A DNA stretch of 64,000 nucleotides from Fidelibacterota bacterium. GTDB lineage: Bacteria > Pseudomonadota > Alphaproteobacteria > Rhodospirillales > Rhodospirillaceae. A program made the translations under genes and the position numbers. Shown in pieces: positions 1 to 8,214 of this stretch. The stretch is from contig CANJPQ010000022.1 in assembly GCA_947476275.1 (NCBI GenBank), forward strand, positions 1-64,000, in the 5' to 3' direction. Under the pieces are notes generated by a model, which worked only from the letters and a program-made list of their open reading frames with translations, was not told the origin of the DNA and did no database searches. Position 1 is the stretch's first letter. Each line of letters starts with the position of its first letter.

Positions 1-85
1 CAACTTGCCGGCCCTGTGCCATCAGCACATCGACCTGCCGTAACTTCGAGACGATCTCTTCAGCTGTATGCCGCTTCCTGGCCAT
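1..85 (-). CDS. IS3-family transposase OrfA, N-terminal fragment (partial at window edge)
   Basis: The protein starts MARKRHTAEEIVSKLRQVDV and continues LMAQGRQV before running off the window. This is the typical start of the small OrfA protein of IS3-family elements, whose helix-turn-helix (HTH_Tnp_1 type) binds the IS ends; OrfB supplies the DDE catalytic domain and would lie to the left. A good ribosome binding site (AGGAGG) sits about 8 bases before the ATG. Only 28 residues are visible, so whether the element is intact cannot be judged. Confidence 0.8.
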   Translation of the reverse strand, partial: MARKRHTAEEIVSKLRQVDVLMAQGRQV

Positions 86-147
86 TGATCCTATCCTCCT
101 GGTCAAAATCATACCTAACGGAGGACCACTTCAAAGGGGGCAGATCA
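1..147 (-). mobile_element. End of an IS3-family insertion sequence (truncated by window edge)
   Basis: The minus strand begins at position 147 with TGATCTGCCCCCTTTGAAGT, which has the TG start and look of an IS3-family (IS407-like) terminal inverted repeat, and 62 bases later reaches the start codon of a transposase OrfA. Only the OrfA-side end is inside the window; the rest lies to the left of position 1. Just past the end, the plus strand holds the 3' tail of a membrane-protein reading frame, so the element appears to have landed inside a gene. Family membership rests on recall of the OrfA N-terminus and the terminal repeat. The direct target repeat cannot be checked from one end. Confidence 0.8.
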
Positions 148-149
148 GG

Positions 150-248
150 TCATCCTTAAGTTTTCTTCTGGTCGCATTTTGGGCTCTGATCGTGATCGCT
201 GGATTCGGCGCTGCCTATTTGGTTGAGCGTTGGTTGCCGTTTCACTAG
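150..248 (+). pseudogene. 3' remnant of a membrane-protein gene cut by the IS
   Basis: Immediately after the IS end the plus strand has an open frame without a start codon. It encodes a strongly hydrophobic stretch (LSFLLVAFWALIVIAGFGAA) followed by YLVERWLPFH and a stop. This looks like the last transmembrane helix and short tail of an integral membrane protein whose 5' part was separated by the IS insertion. The parent family cannot be named from about 32 residues. It lies upstream of, and parallel to, a membrane glycosyltransferase gene, so it may once have belonged to the same envelope-glycan locus. Confidence 0.5.
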
Positions 249-459
249 GCACCGATCTCCCGGTCCGCTGAGCGGGCGACAAATAGTCCTACGTCTGATT
301 CACAACCTTTAAGGACCCGCGAATCCCAAGTATTGTCGGGGCTCTCCATCCCGGCGAATGCAGGCGGTTACATCGGATGCGTGGCAGCAAAAAGAGCGAG
401 GGGGCCCCCTCGCAAGAACACGACCCGGTGATTGCTTCCCATACCGGCCTGATCTCCCC

Positions 460-2001
460 GTGAGTGACATCGATTCCCATGCGCGCTGGTATATTCCGGC
501 GCTGGTCGTGTTTGCATTTTTGCTGCGCGCGCTGTTTTTCGGCAGCCCCGCCGTGCATATCGACGAGCAATTCTATCTGACAGTTGCCGAGAAGTGGGTT
601 CATCATGGGATGATCCCGTTTGTCGACATCTGGGATCGAAAGCCGCTCGGCACATTTATTATCTACGCTCTGCCGGCGCTCACGCCTTTTCCGATACTCG
701 GTTATCAGATCCTGGCGACTCTCTTTGTTGTTGGTACCGGAATTGCGACGATTGAAATCGGCGCGTTGATTGCCTCCCGGCATGTCGGGTTCATGGCCGC
801 GTTCGTCTATGCGGTGGCAGTCGGGCTGATGGAAGGGCCTGGAGGCCAGACGCCGGTCTTCTACAACTTGCCAGTCGCTATCGCGATGTATCTCTATCTG
901 GATACGGCATCCGCCATACAGCGCCCGACTTTCAAGCGGATCGTGGCCGTCGGCCTCGGATCGTGCCTTCTGCTCGGACTTGCCATCCAAATCAAATACG
1001 TCGCTGCGATCGAGGGCGCTGCCCTATCGCTGTTCTATCTAGCGGCGCTTCATGTGCGGGATCGTGTCCCGCTCGGCCACCTGGTCATGCTCGCCCTTGG
1101 CATGATTGTTCTGGGACTTCTGCCGACCGCCTTAGTCGCCAGCGTCTACACCGCGATCGGGCACTGGCCGGAATTCTTCGAGAGCAATTTTGCGTCCATA
1201 TTCGCGAAGCATCTGTGGAATCTTCCGTTTACCGAGTTCCTGCGGCGTTTCCAAGAATCCAGCCTTTTCTGTGTCTTCTTCCTCCCATTCGCCGCTTACG
1301 CGCTGCTGACATACCGGCGCGCGCACTTGAGTGAACGCGCGGTATGGGCCTTTGCCGGTATTGCCTTGTGGGTCGTAACGGCCCTGCCGGGCGCGCTCAT
1401 GTTGGGCAATCCAACGCGACATTACTTCCTGCCCACTTTGGCTCCCATGGCACTTCTCACGGCTTTTGGCTTGTCGCGTGTTGCCGCCTCGTCGGGCGCG
1501 CTGGGGCGATTTTTCGCATCCCTTGAGAAGCGAGCGGGTGGCTACGGCGCGCTGCTGGCCATTCTGCTCGCGCCTCTGATCGGAACCGTCATCATAGCGA
1601 TTGAGAATCCGCGGGAGCGCGGCGAAAAGGCCGATGTATATGCAGTCGTGGATGAGATCCGGCGGTACCTGCAGCCGGGTGAATGCATGCTCGTCTTCAA
1701 CCGCCTCCCGATTCTCTACATGCTCACGGACTCCTGCGCGCCTTCGCAATACATGTTTCCGAACCATAATTCAGAGATCGCTGAAGTGCGCACGCCGGAT
1801 GGGGAGCGGCTTAAAGAGCTACAGCGCGTCCTCGCATCGAAGCCGCCGGTGATCTATGTGCGACGTCCGTTCACACCCGATATCGCACCGGAAGCGATTG
1901 CTATGTTCGAGAAGGCCGTGGAGACGGATTACGACCTGCGCTATGTGCGCCGTGCCTACCGTCAATTTCACGCGGTCTATACGGTGAAACAGAAGCCCTG
2001 A
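460..2001 (+). CDS. GT39/ArnT-like integral membrane glycosyltransferase
   Basis: A protein of about 513 residues with many hydrophobic helices and, just after the first helix, an acidic motif (HIDEQFYLTVAEKW) like the D-E pair in the first periplasmic loop of GT39/PMT and ArnT-type transferases, which move a sugar from a polyprenyl-phosphate donor at the outer face of the inner membrane. The C-terminal 150 residues are soluble. An ATG at 358 would add 34 residues without hydrophobic or family character, so the GTG at 460 is preferred, though neither start has a strong ribosome binding site. It converges with a DPM1-like GT2/GtrA gene, which could make the polyprenyl-phosphate sugar it uses. 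Acceptor unknown. Confidence 0.75.
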   Translation: MSDIDSHARWYIPALVVFAFLLRALFFGSPAVHIDEQFYLTVAEKWVHHGMIPFVDIWDRKPLGTFIIYALPALTPFPILGYQILATLFVVGTGIATIEIGALIASRHVGFMAAFVYAVAVGLMEGPGGQTPVFYNLPVAIAMYLYLDTASAIQRPTFKRIVAVGLGSCLLLGLAIQIKYVAAIEGAALSLFYLAALHVRDRVPLGHLVMLALGMIVLGLLPTALVASVYTAIGHWPEFFESNFASIFAKHLWNLPFTEFLRRFQESSLFCVFFLPFAAYALLTYRRAHLSERAVWAFAGIALWVVTALPGALMLGNPTRHYFLPTLAPMALLTAFGLSRVAASSGALGRFFASLEKRAGGYGALLAILLAPLIGTVIIAIENPRERGEKADVYAVVDEIRRYLQPGECMLVFNRLPILYMLTDSCAPSQYMFPNHNSEIAEVRTPDGERLKELQRVLASKPPVIYVRRPFTPDIAPEAIAMFEKAVETDYDLRYVRRAYRQFHAVYTVKQKP

Positions 2002-2005
2002 ACGC

Positions 2006-3133
2006 TCAGCTCCGACGCACAGCTGCGGCGCTGCGCGACATATGCGTCCACAACGTGCTGATCGCGATTCCTGCCGCCCCGGCAAGCCACCAGGTCTGCG
2101 TCTCGCTATAGAGCATGCCGGCCAGACTTAGATTGCCGATAAGGCCGATACTGGCGCTTGCGCAGAACGAAAGAACGTCGGCCCAGGCGGCGATCCCCTC
2201 GGGACGGCGCCGGCGGAACGATGCCGTGATCACGTAGCTGGCGGCAACGCCAAAGACTGAGGCCGCAGCTTGCGCCAAGCCGAACTCAAACCAACGCAGT
2301 GCTCCCGACAGCAAACCGAGGTGCACGACAACGCTTCCCACGAGAACGCATGATAGGACCAGTGCGCGCACGGGGATGTATCGGCCCACTGTTTTGGCGA
2401 GCAGAAGCGCGCCGTGTTCGATAACAACGCGGGCGTCGAGCTTGCTTTGCCCATGAATGCGAGGGCGGAAACAGTAGGGCAACTCTGCCACACGCAGAGG
2501 CTCAGGCGATGACGCCAACAGATCGAGCAGGATCTTATAGCCGTTCCCCGCAAGCTCATGTGAGGCGCCTAAGAAACGGTCGCGCCGCACCATGAAGAAA
2601 CCGCTCATCGGGTCGGTCACTTTCGAGCGCACGATGAATTCGCTGAGGGAGGTTGCAATGCGGCTCACCACCTGGCGCGCACGCGACCATTCGCCAACGC
2701 TACCGCCCTTCATGTACCGAGAGCCGATCACGATATCGGTTTCCCGGGCCTCCAACATCCGCAGCATTGGAACCAGCAGCGCTTCGTCGTGTTGTAGATC
2801 TGCGTCCATCACCGCCACGTACGGCGCGTTCACACTCAGCACGCCTTCGATCACCGCGGACGATAGTCCGCGCCGCGCAATGCGTTGGATGCAGCGGACA
2901 TGAGGCTTGAGTCGACCAATACGATTCACGGCGTCCGCGGTGCCGTCAGGTGAATCATCGTCAACGAAGATTACTTCCCAGGCGTGACCCATTAAGGCCG
3001 CTTCGAGTTTCTCGACCAGCACCGGCACGTTGGCCGCTTCGTTGAAGGTGGGGACGATGATTGCGACGTCCGCCGGGAGACGGGCGGGCACAATTCCGGC
3101 AGCGGGTAGCAGAGTTGGATCGATTGAATGCAT
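2006..3133 (-). CDS. Polyprenyl-phosphate glycosyltransferase (GT2, DPM1-like) with C-terminal GtrA domain
   Basis: The N-terminal about 235 residues form a GT2 domain with the nucleotide-sugar motifs VPTFNEAANVP, FVDDDSPDGT and DADLQHDE, as in dolichol/undecaprenyl-phosphate mannosyl- or glucosyltransferases. The last about 125 residues hold four hydrophobic helices of the GtrA type, proposed to flip the lipid-linked sugar. Together these would charge undecaprenyl phosphate with a sugar and present it outside for a GT39-type enzyme, and such a gene converges with it 4 bases away. The start is taken at MHSIDPTLL; an ATG 24 bases upstream is possible. A shorter paralogue without GtrA lies near 13 kb. 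Confidence 0.85.
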   Translation of the reverse strand: MHSIDPTLLPAAGIVPARLPADVAIIVPTFNEAANVPVLVEKLEAALMGHAWEVIFVDDDSPDGTADAVNRIGRLKPHVRCIQRIARRGLSSAVIEGVLSVNAPYVAVMDADLQHDEALLVPMLRMLEARETDIVIGSRYMKGGSVGEWSRARQVVSRIATSLSEFIVRSKVTDPMSGFFMVRRDRFLGASHELAGNGYKILLDLLASSPEPLRVAELPYCFRPRIHGQSKLDARVVIEHGALLLAKTVGRYIPVRALVLSCVLVGSVVVHLGLLSGALRWFEFGLAQAAASVFGVAASYVITASFRRRRPEGIAAWADVLSFCASASIGLIGNLSLAGMLYSETQTWWLAGAAGIAISTLWTHMSRSAAAVRRS

Positions 3134-3802
3134 GGAAACCGCACGTCCGTAAAACACCGCGCAGGGCGCTACTCAACGCTCCGCTCACCGGACGTTGCCG
3201 TCCGGCCTCGTTCCTCTGAATTCACGCAGGAAGCCAGCGTCTAACCCCCGCCGGACCCCGATAAACCCCTGAGAAACCCCACCTAACTTACTGACAGACT
3301 AAGCGAAAGTTCGCACCTGCACAATCCGCCCATCGGGCCGGGCAACGACTGGTTGCGGCCTCCAGGGTATCCTTTATTTGCGGTTGATCTTTCGGACGAG
3401 ATTTTCGCGCTCCATCGCCGTAACGAGTGCAAAATCAGCGAATTAATCGTCATTACCAAGCGCGGAACTGGGCATGCCCGGATCGCAGAATGCCTCGCGC
3501 GGCCAGCCACGGGAAAGACCAAGGAGCGGGCATTGCCCTCCGGGTTAGCGCTTTCACCCGGCGGATCGGTGCCCGACAAGGCGTGTCAATTCTTGGGTGG
3601 CTCCCCACCACGAACCCTCAATCCCTCGCGCGCGAGCTGGGCGAGCACAGAGGGAGCGTGTCGTCCGCGAAACGCGGAGTCCTCGGTGCGCTCGGTGAGT
3701 CGTTGGCGGTTCACATAGTCCGGAAAGCCCAATTCAACCTGCTTTCGCCCCCGTCGGTCAGCGGCTATCGTTTTCACACGCCGCGCCGCCTATGGTCGCC
3801 AC
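3134..3802. other. Gene-free stretch between the GT2 gene and glyoxalase II
   Basis: No convincing gene is seen in these 669 bases. Four ACCCC blocks (3244-3280) repeat every 10-11 bases about 110-150 bases upstream of the GT2 start. A plus-strand frame near 3425-3480 reads ELIVITKRG..ARI, faintly like a Phd-type antitoxin core, but it lacks the rest of such a protein. No tRNA, terminator with a T-run, or strong promoter was recognised. The stretch could be remnant DNA from the accessory region next to the IS. Confidence 0.4.
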
Positions 3803-4564
3803 ATGCTCGATATCCGTCAAATTCCCATTCTGAACGACAACTACGTCTATCTGGTTCGAGAACCCGGTGGATGCGTCGCCGTTGTCGATCCCGCAGGCGT
3901 TACGCCGATCCTACGGGAGGCCGAACGGCTCGGCTGGACCATCACCCATATCCTCAATACCCATCATCATCCCGACCATGTCGGCGGAAATGTGGAACTG
4001 AAGTGGCTAACCAAGTGCGAGATCGTCGGGCCTGCGGCCGACCCGCAGCGCATCCCGGGGATGGATATCAAGGTCGCTGACGGCGACCTGTTCAAGTTCG
4101 GTACCGAACAGGCGGAAGTGTTCTTTGTGCCTGGCCATACGCGCGGGCACATTGCGTACTGGTTCAAGGACTCAGCAGCGCTGTTCTGTGGCGACACGCT
4201 GTTTTCGATCGGCTGCGGCCGCCTCTTCGAGGGCACGCCCGAAGAGATGTGGACTAGCCTGTTGCGGCTCCGCCAACTCCCCCCTGAAACGCGTGTCTAC
4301 TGCGCCCACGAATACACGGAGAGCAACATTCGCTTTGCGCTCACTGTCGAGCCCGACAATCGAGCGCTGCGCCGACGCGCCGCGGAGGTGAGGGAGCTGC
4401 GTTCGAAGGGCCTGCCGACGGTTCCGTCGCGCCTCGGAGAGGAGATCGAGGCTAATCCGTTCCTGCGCGCCGATGTGCCCGCGCTCCAGGCTGCTATGGC
4501 AATGTCGGGAAGAAATCCGGTCGATGTTTTTGCCGCCGTCCGGCGTCAGAAAGATGCCTTCTAG
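3803..4564 (+). CDS. gloB: Hydroxyacylglutathione hydrolase (glyoxalase II)
   Basis: A 253-residue cytoplasmic metallo-beta-lactamase-fold enzyme that hydrolyses S-lactoylglutathione to lactate and glutathione, the second step of methylglyoxal detoxification. The binuclear metal motif T-H-H-H-P-D-H is at residues 53-59, further ligands appear in PGHTRGH (about 112-118), FCGDTLF (about 131-137) and CAHEYT, and the C-terminal HAGH domain (LRRR..EANPFLR) is present. Length matches the family. It stands alone on the plus strand and converges with a SemiSWEET gene 11 bases downstream. Confidence 0.93.
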   Translation: MLDIRQIPILNDNYVYLVREPGGCVAVVDPAGVTPILREAERLGWTITHILNTHHHPDHVGGNVELKWLTKCEIVGPAADPQRIPGMDIKVADGDLFKFGTEQAEVFFVPGHTRGHIAYWFKDSAALFCGDTLFSIGCGRLFEGTPEEMWTSLLRLRQLPPETRVYCAHEYTESNIRFALTVEPDNRALRRRAAEVRELRSKGLPTVPSRLGEEIEANPFLRADVPALQAAMAMSGRNPVDVFAAVRRQKDAF

Positions 4565-4575
4565 GCAACTTAGGT

Positions 4576-4872
4576 TTAGCGCGTCGGGTCAAGCGCATCT
4601 GCCACACGATTCTTCTGCCGGCGCGGCAGAAGCTTCATTGTCAGAATGAACGCCGATAGGCCCATGCAGATCGTATTCGTTACGATCAGCGGCCATTTCC
4701 CCAGCATGATTCCGTAAGCGGCCCACAAGGCAAAGCCGGCTACCGTCAATACATACATGCCGGTTGAGATGTCATCGGTCTTGCGCGATCGGATGACTTT
4801 CCAGGCCTGCGGTGCAAAGCTGAGTGTCGATGCGGCTGCGGCGCAGCCGCCGATCAGATTCTGGATGTCCAT
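4576..4872 (-). CDS. SemiSWEET-type (MtN3/PQ-loop) small sugar transporter
   Basis: A 98-residue protein with three predicted transmembrane helices and a PQ-loop signature (SFAPQAWKVIRSRKTDDIS) in the first helix-loop, as in bacterial SemiSWEETs, which work as dimers for facilitated sugar passage across the inner membrane. The start at MDIQNLIGG is chosen because GGAG lies about 10 bases upstream and the preceding 28 codons are polar and basic with no family resemblance. No sugar-catabolic genes adjoin it, so the substrate is unknown. Confidence 0.8.
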   Translation of the reverse strand: MDIQNLIGGCAAAASTLSFAPQAWKVIRSRKTDDISTGMYVLTVAGFALWAAYGIMLGKWPLIVTNTICMGLSAFILTMKLLPRRQKNRVADALDPTR

Positions 4873-5163
4873 AAAGGCTCCGCTACGATTGCCTTGCGGC
4901 AGAACGCTTCTCAGCACTTTGCGTCGCGGCACACGCGTAGTGCGATTGTTTGCCAACGGAATTACCCGTCGTGCAAGCAGACGAAGTCAATTTGTCCGAT
5001 AGCTGCCATTTGTGCGCAACCCTCTGACGTCATGTGATTTAACTTGGATCACCCGCAACAAGTGTCGGGTGACGTTACGGCTGTTACGCCTGAAAGAACG
5101 CTTCCCTGTCTCGAAAGCGCCGCGCGCCGTTGCGCGCCGCCCCGTTCGGATGGTGGCATACGA
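4873..5163. other. Gene-free spacer before the PEP-CTERM pseudogene
   Basis: The spacer contains one short hairpin (TCACCCG at 5049-5055 pairing with CGGGTGA at 5066-5072) without a T-run, and an isolated TGACGTCA palindrome at 5025-5032. It probably includes the lost 5' end of the pseudogene that follows, since no signal peptide for that protein can be found here. No other gene or RNA is recognised. Confidence 0.4.
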
Positions 5164-5748
5164 ATTGCTACACGTTCCCCGCGCGTTGCGATCGACCGTT
5201 CCGGCCTGATCACGCCCTTCGTGGGCGGGGTCACCGATTTCGACCCCTATATGGCTGGGAACCCGCTGCACGACTTGCGCTTCGAGTAAGAGTGGTTCAG
5301 TCAGGAGAAACTGGTTGCAAGCTCAACCTCAGCCGTTTTGACGTTCGATCTCGGCTCCGTCGTCACCATCAACCGGCTGGCTCTCTGGAATGAAGAGTTC
5401 GCGGGCATCGCCACCTTCAACCTCCTCGTGTCCACCGACGACCTTGTCTACACCACGGTGCTGAGCGGCGTTTCTCCGACCGACAATCCCATCGACCTAA
5501 ACTATCTCGCCGACGTCTTTGCCCTTGGGACCCAAAGCGCGCGTTTCGTGCGTCTTGACGCTTACAACTGTCCCCAGCCCAATCCGGACGGCTATGATTC
5601 TGGCGGTCTCGGAGAAGTCGCGTTCGCGATGGTTACTGATGGTGGTGGTCCGGCTATCGCAACACCCGCACCGGGTGCAGCGTTGCTCCTGGGAGCAAGG
5701 TGCTTGGGCCTATTCGGAATCCGAAGCTGGCGCAAATCTTTCCGATAG
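5164..5748 (+). pseudogene. Degenerate PEP-CTERM/discoidin-like (F5/8 type C-like) exported protein
   Basis: A single reading frame carries AIDRSGLITPFVGGVTDFDPY, then a TAA stop at 5287-5289, then EWFSQ and a beta-rich domain (TFDLGSVVTINRLALWNEEF, FNLLVSTD, ADVFALGTQSARFVRLD, GEVAF) as found in exosortase-sorted proteins. It ends in TPAPGAALLLGARCLGLFGI followed by RSWRKS, the proline/hydrophobic/basic pattern of a PEP-CTERM tail, with APG in place of PEP. The frame before and after the stop is the same and both halves belong to one domain, so the gene is broken by a nonsense change and has lost its 5' end with the signal peptide. No exosortase gene is in the window. Confidence 0.7.
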
Positions 5749-5820
5749 CGGTACCCGATGCAGCCGATACCGTTGGTCATGCGTATGTGCGACAGGTGAC
5801 ATCGCTGCAGAAAGCCGCCC

Positions 5821-6525
5821 ATGCATATCGTCATTGCTGATGACCACGATCTCGTGCGTGACGGCCTGAGGGCTCACGTCCAGGTCCTCGCGCCCCACGC
5901 GCACGTTCTGGAGGCCTCCACCTGCGGCGACGTCGTGGCGTTCGCGCGCATTGGCCCCCGTCCCGACCTTATTCTTCTCGATCTCAACATGCCGGGCATG
6001 GATGTGTCTGACGGCGGGCGCCTGGATGGAATGGGAGGCTTGCGCGCAATCACGGGGGCATTCCCGGGCGTGCCTGTGGTCATTGTCTCAGGCTACTCAG
6101 ACACCGCCACTGTCACCGCAGCTCTGCGAAGCGGTGCACGCGGTTTCGTGCCGAAGACGTATCCTGGCAAAATCCTGCTTGCCGCACTTCGAAAGGTAAT
6201 CGCCGACGATGTGTTTGTACCGGATGTCGCACCATTGCCCGGCCCCGGAATCTGGCCTCCGCCGACGGATCTGGCGAATGGGCGGGGTTCCTCGCACCCG
6301 CTACAGCGGGTCAGTTCGCGCGAGGCCACGGTCCTCCAGCTTCTCATTCGGGGTCTTACCAACAAGGAAATAGCGCTGCAGTTGGGCCTTAAAGAGATCA
6401 CCGTGAAGGTCCATCTGCAGCACGCATATCGCAAGATCGGTGCCTCAAACCGTGCCGATGCGGTCAGGATCATCTTGCAATCCGGGAGCCTGGATCAGCC
6501 CGCAGCCTTAGACGCCGTCGGCTAG
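5821..6525 (+). CDS. NarL/FixJ-type response regulator (receiver + LuxR HTH)
   Basis: The 234-residue protein has a receiver domain (acidic pair D7-D8, phospho-acceptor D54 in LLDLNMPG, K112 in VPKTY) and a C-terminal LuxR-type helix-turn-helix (VSSREATVLQLLIRGLTNKE, then TVKVHLQHAYRKIG). It is a transcription factor activated by phosphorylation. A short insertion (DVSDGGRLDG) follows the D54 loop. No histidine kinase is adjacent, so it is an orphan. It sits between two pseudogenes, one of them a CheY-like receiver, suggesting that the original signalling locus has decayed. Target genes are unknown. Confidence 0.9.
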   Translation: MHIVIADDHDLVRDGLRAHVQVLAPHAHVLEASTCGDVVAFARIGPRPDLILLDLNMPGMDVSDGGRLDGMGGLRAITGAFPGVPVVIVSGYSDTATVTAALRSGARGFVPKTYPGKILLAALRKVIADDVFVPDVAPLPGPGIWPPPTDLANGRGSSHPLQRVSSREATVLQLLIRGLTNKEIALQLGLKEITVKVHLQHAYRKIGASNRADAVRIILQSGSLDQPAALDAVG

Positions 6526-6573
6526 CCCGCCCAGGGGCTGGACCTATTCGCTTGAATATCGAATACCGACAGG

Positions 6574-6956
6574 GTGAGGGGTGCCCCCAGAGGTCCTGTG
6601 CTCGTCATCGACGACTACGCCACGATGGCGGACGTCGTCCGTAACTTATTGTTTCCTATGGGTTTTGATGCGGTTGATGTGGCCGCTAGCGGTAGGCAGG
6701 CCTAGGCCATGGCCGCATCTGGCCGATATGGCCTGGTCATTTCCGACTGGGACATGCGCCCCATGACGGGTCTCGAGCTGCTCCAGCAGATGCGCGAAAA
6801 CCCCGTCTTAACCACTACCCCCGTTATAATCATCTCTACGGACGCTCTCCTGAGCGTTCCGTTGTAGCGGTTCAGGCGGGGACCGCTGCATTTCTGAGTA
6901 AGCCCTTTACGGCCGACCACTTGCGCACCGCGGTCGCAACAGCCTTGGCGCGCTGA
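6574..6956 (+). pseudogene. CheY-like single-domain response regulator, broken by a stop codon and a frameshift
   Basis: From a GTG at 6574 the frame reads GPVLVIDDYATMADVVRNLL, close to alphaproteobacterial CheY proteins, and meets a TAG at 6703-6705. The same frame continues YGLVISDWDMRPMTGLELLQ and TTPVIIISTDA, with the phospho-acceptor Asp in SDWDMRP, and then shifts near 6840-6864. The downstream frame supplies AVQAGTAAFLSKPFTADHLR with the conserved Lys-Pro and ends at 6956. All receiver elements are therefore present but split by two lesions. No chemotaxis gene adjoins it. Confidence 0.85.
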
Positions 6957-7105
6957 CGCATGGACCACGCGATCCTCCGATTTGAACTGCCACAAGCTTC
7001 TGCGGCCTGCCCACGGATGTGGGCATGACACCGCTGGGGGCCCAAGCAACTGCGCCGGGTGGGATCGACGATCGCGACACGCTGCACACCTTGCGGCTGG
7101 CGGAT

Positions 7106-8068
7106 ATGCCGGTTGAACACCCGACGCTGAAGCGTTCGCGGATGATCAAGAACTCAAAGCTCGAAAGCGTCATTGAGCTGTTTCGCGATCGTGACACCGG
7201 TTCCGGTCAGATCGAGATCGACAAGGTGCCGCAGAAGTACAACATCCCCATGTCCCACCCGGACATGCGTATCCTTTATATCCTCGCCGAAATGCCGAGC
7301 TATGACGTCTATAGCTTGCGCGTTGCGCTTCGGACGGCCGGGATCGAGGTCAACAACCAAGAAGCACTAAAGCTTTCCCCCGCCAAAGTGACTGAACTTT
7401 CAGTGTTCATGAAAAAGTTTACGCGGCCGCTTCTAATGCAAGTCTACGGAGACGAAGCGCAGAGATTGGAAAGCTTCGCGGATGTCATTCAGCTCTTCCG
7501 CGATCCCGACGTTCAGAAGGCGCGCCACAAACTTACGATGCTCGCGGGCAAACTCGGCATTGAGATCACGGCGATCCCGCGCTTCCTCGAAGACTACGCC
7601 GACATCTTCATGTCGATTTCGTACTACCGGCAATGTCTGGAACGCGTGACTCCGCACGTGGAAGATTTCTTCCTAGCGCTGAACGATCTGCGGAAGAATT
7701 TTCAGATGAAGAACAATCCGCAGTTTCTGACTGCGGCGAAGGAAATGGAGGCGACATTCGGATCTCTCTTGATATCCGTGACCACCAAGCTCGACAGCTT
7801 TGACAACCGCACAAAAGACATGTGGAGTGACCTGTCGGCTGAGCGCTTCCGCAAGATCGAAGCCGTGATCAAAACCTTCCACCAGATGATGGGCGGTATT
7901 CTGTGCTCGCTCACCGTCAAGATGGATGCGTGGGTTGACCTATTCCCGGCGCGAAACGTCGGCGGTCCAGGTCGGCGCGTCGAGTTCATTCTCGGCGATA
8001 TGCGTACCGGCTTGCAGCGCATCCGCGATATTGAAGCCAGCGCGCCGAACCCGGCAGCCGATACTTAG
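7106..8068 (+). CDS. Uncharacterised protein, about 320 residues, mostly helical
   Basis: I do not recognise a named family. The protein has no signal peptide or membrane segment and looks largely alpha-helical with regular charged and hydrophobic spacing. A well-formed N-terminal block (MIKNSKLESVIELFRDRDTG, then MRILYILAEMPSYDVYSLRV) is followed by a longer helical region (LESFADVIQLFRD, YYRQCLERVTPHVEDFF, KIEAVIKTFHQMMGG). Possible starts are ATG at 7019, 7106 and 7142. The core begins at 7142, and 7106 is given as a compromise because no start has a strong ribosome binding site. It lies 150 bases after a CheY pseudogene, hinting at a former signalling link. Codon use looks like that of a real gene. 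Confidence 0.65.
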   Translation: MPVEHPTLKRSRMIKNSKLESVIELFRDRDTGSGQIEIDKVPQKYNIPMSHPDMRILYILAEMPSYDVYSLRVALRTAGIEVNNQEALKLSPAKVTELSVFMKKFTRPLLMQVYGDEAQRLESFADVIQLFRDPDVQKARHKLTMLAGKLGIEITAIPRFLEDYADIFMSISYYRQCLERVTPHVEDFFLALNDLRKNFQMKNNPQFLTAAKEMEATFGSLLISVTTKLDSFDNRTKDMWSDLSAERFRKIEAVIKTFHQMMGGILCSLTVKMDAWVDLFPARNVGGPGRRVEFILGDMRTGLQRIRDIEASAPNPAADT

Positions 8069-8214
8069 TTCCGCAACCCCCGTACAAATTCCCAGGCGTT
8101 CGTATGAAACGCCCGGTATTTCACGCTGTGGTGATGGCCGCGGCGCGCGTCTTTGTGGCGAGCAATCGTGCGCTGAGATAAGAGGACACGCGTACTGCCG
8201 CATGTGGGGAGAAA

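Noticed and set aside
3353..3718. Possible Phd-type antitoxin remnant (ELIVITKRG..ARI)
   Set aside because: Only about 12 residues resemble the family, and no toxin or N-terminal antitoxin part is visible.
5025..5032. TGACGTCA palindrome
   Set aside because: A single 8-base palindrome with no second copy or spacing to a promoter; expected by chance.
8086..8116. GGCGTT..AACGCC hairpin before the OprB gene as a terminator
   Set aside because: Short stem without a T-run. It may be weak, but it cannot be supported.
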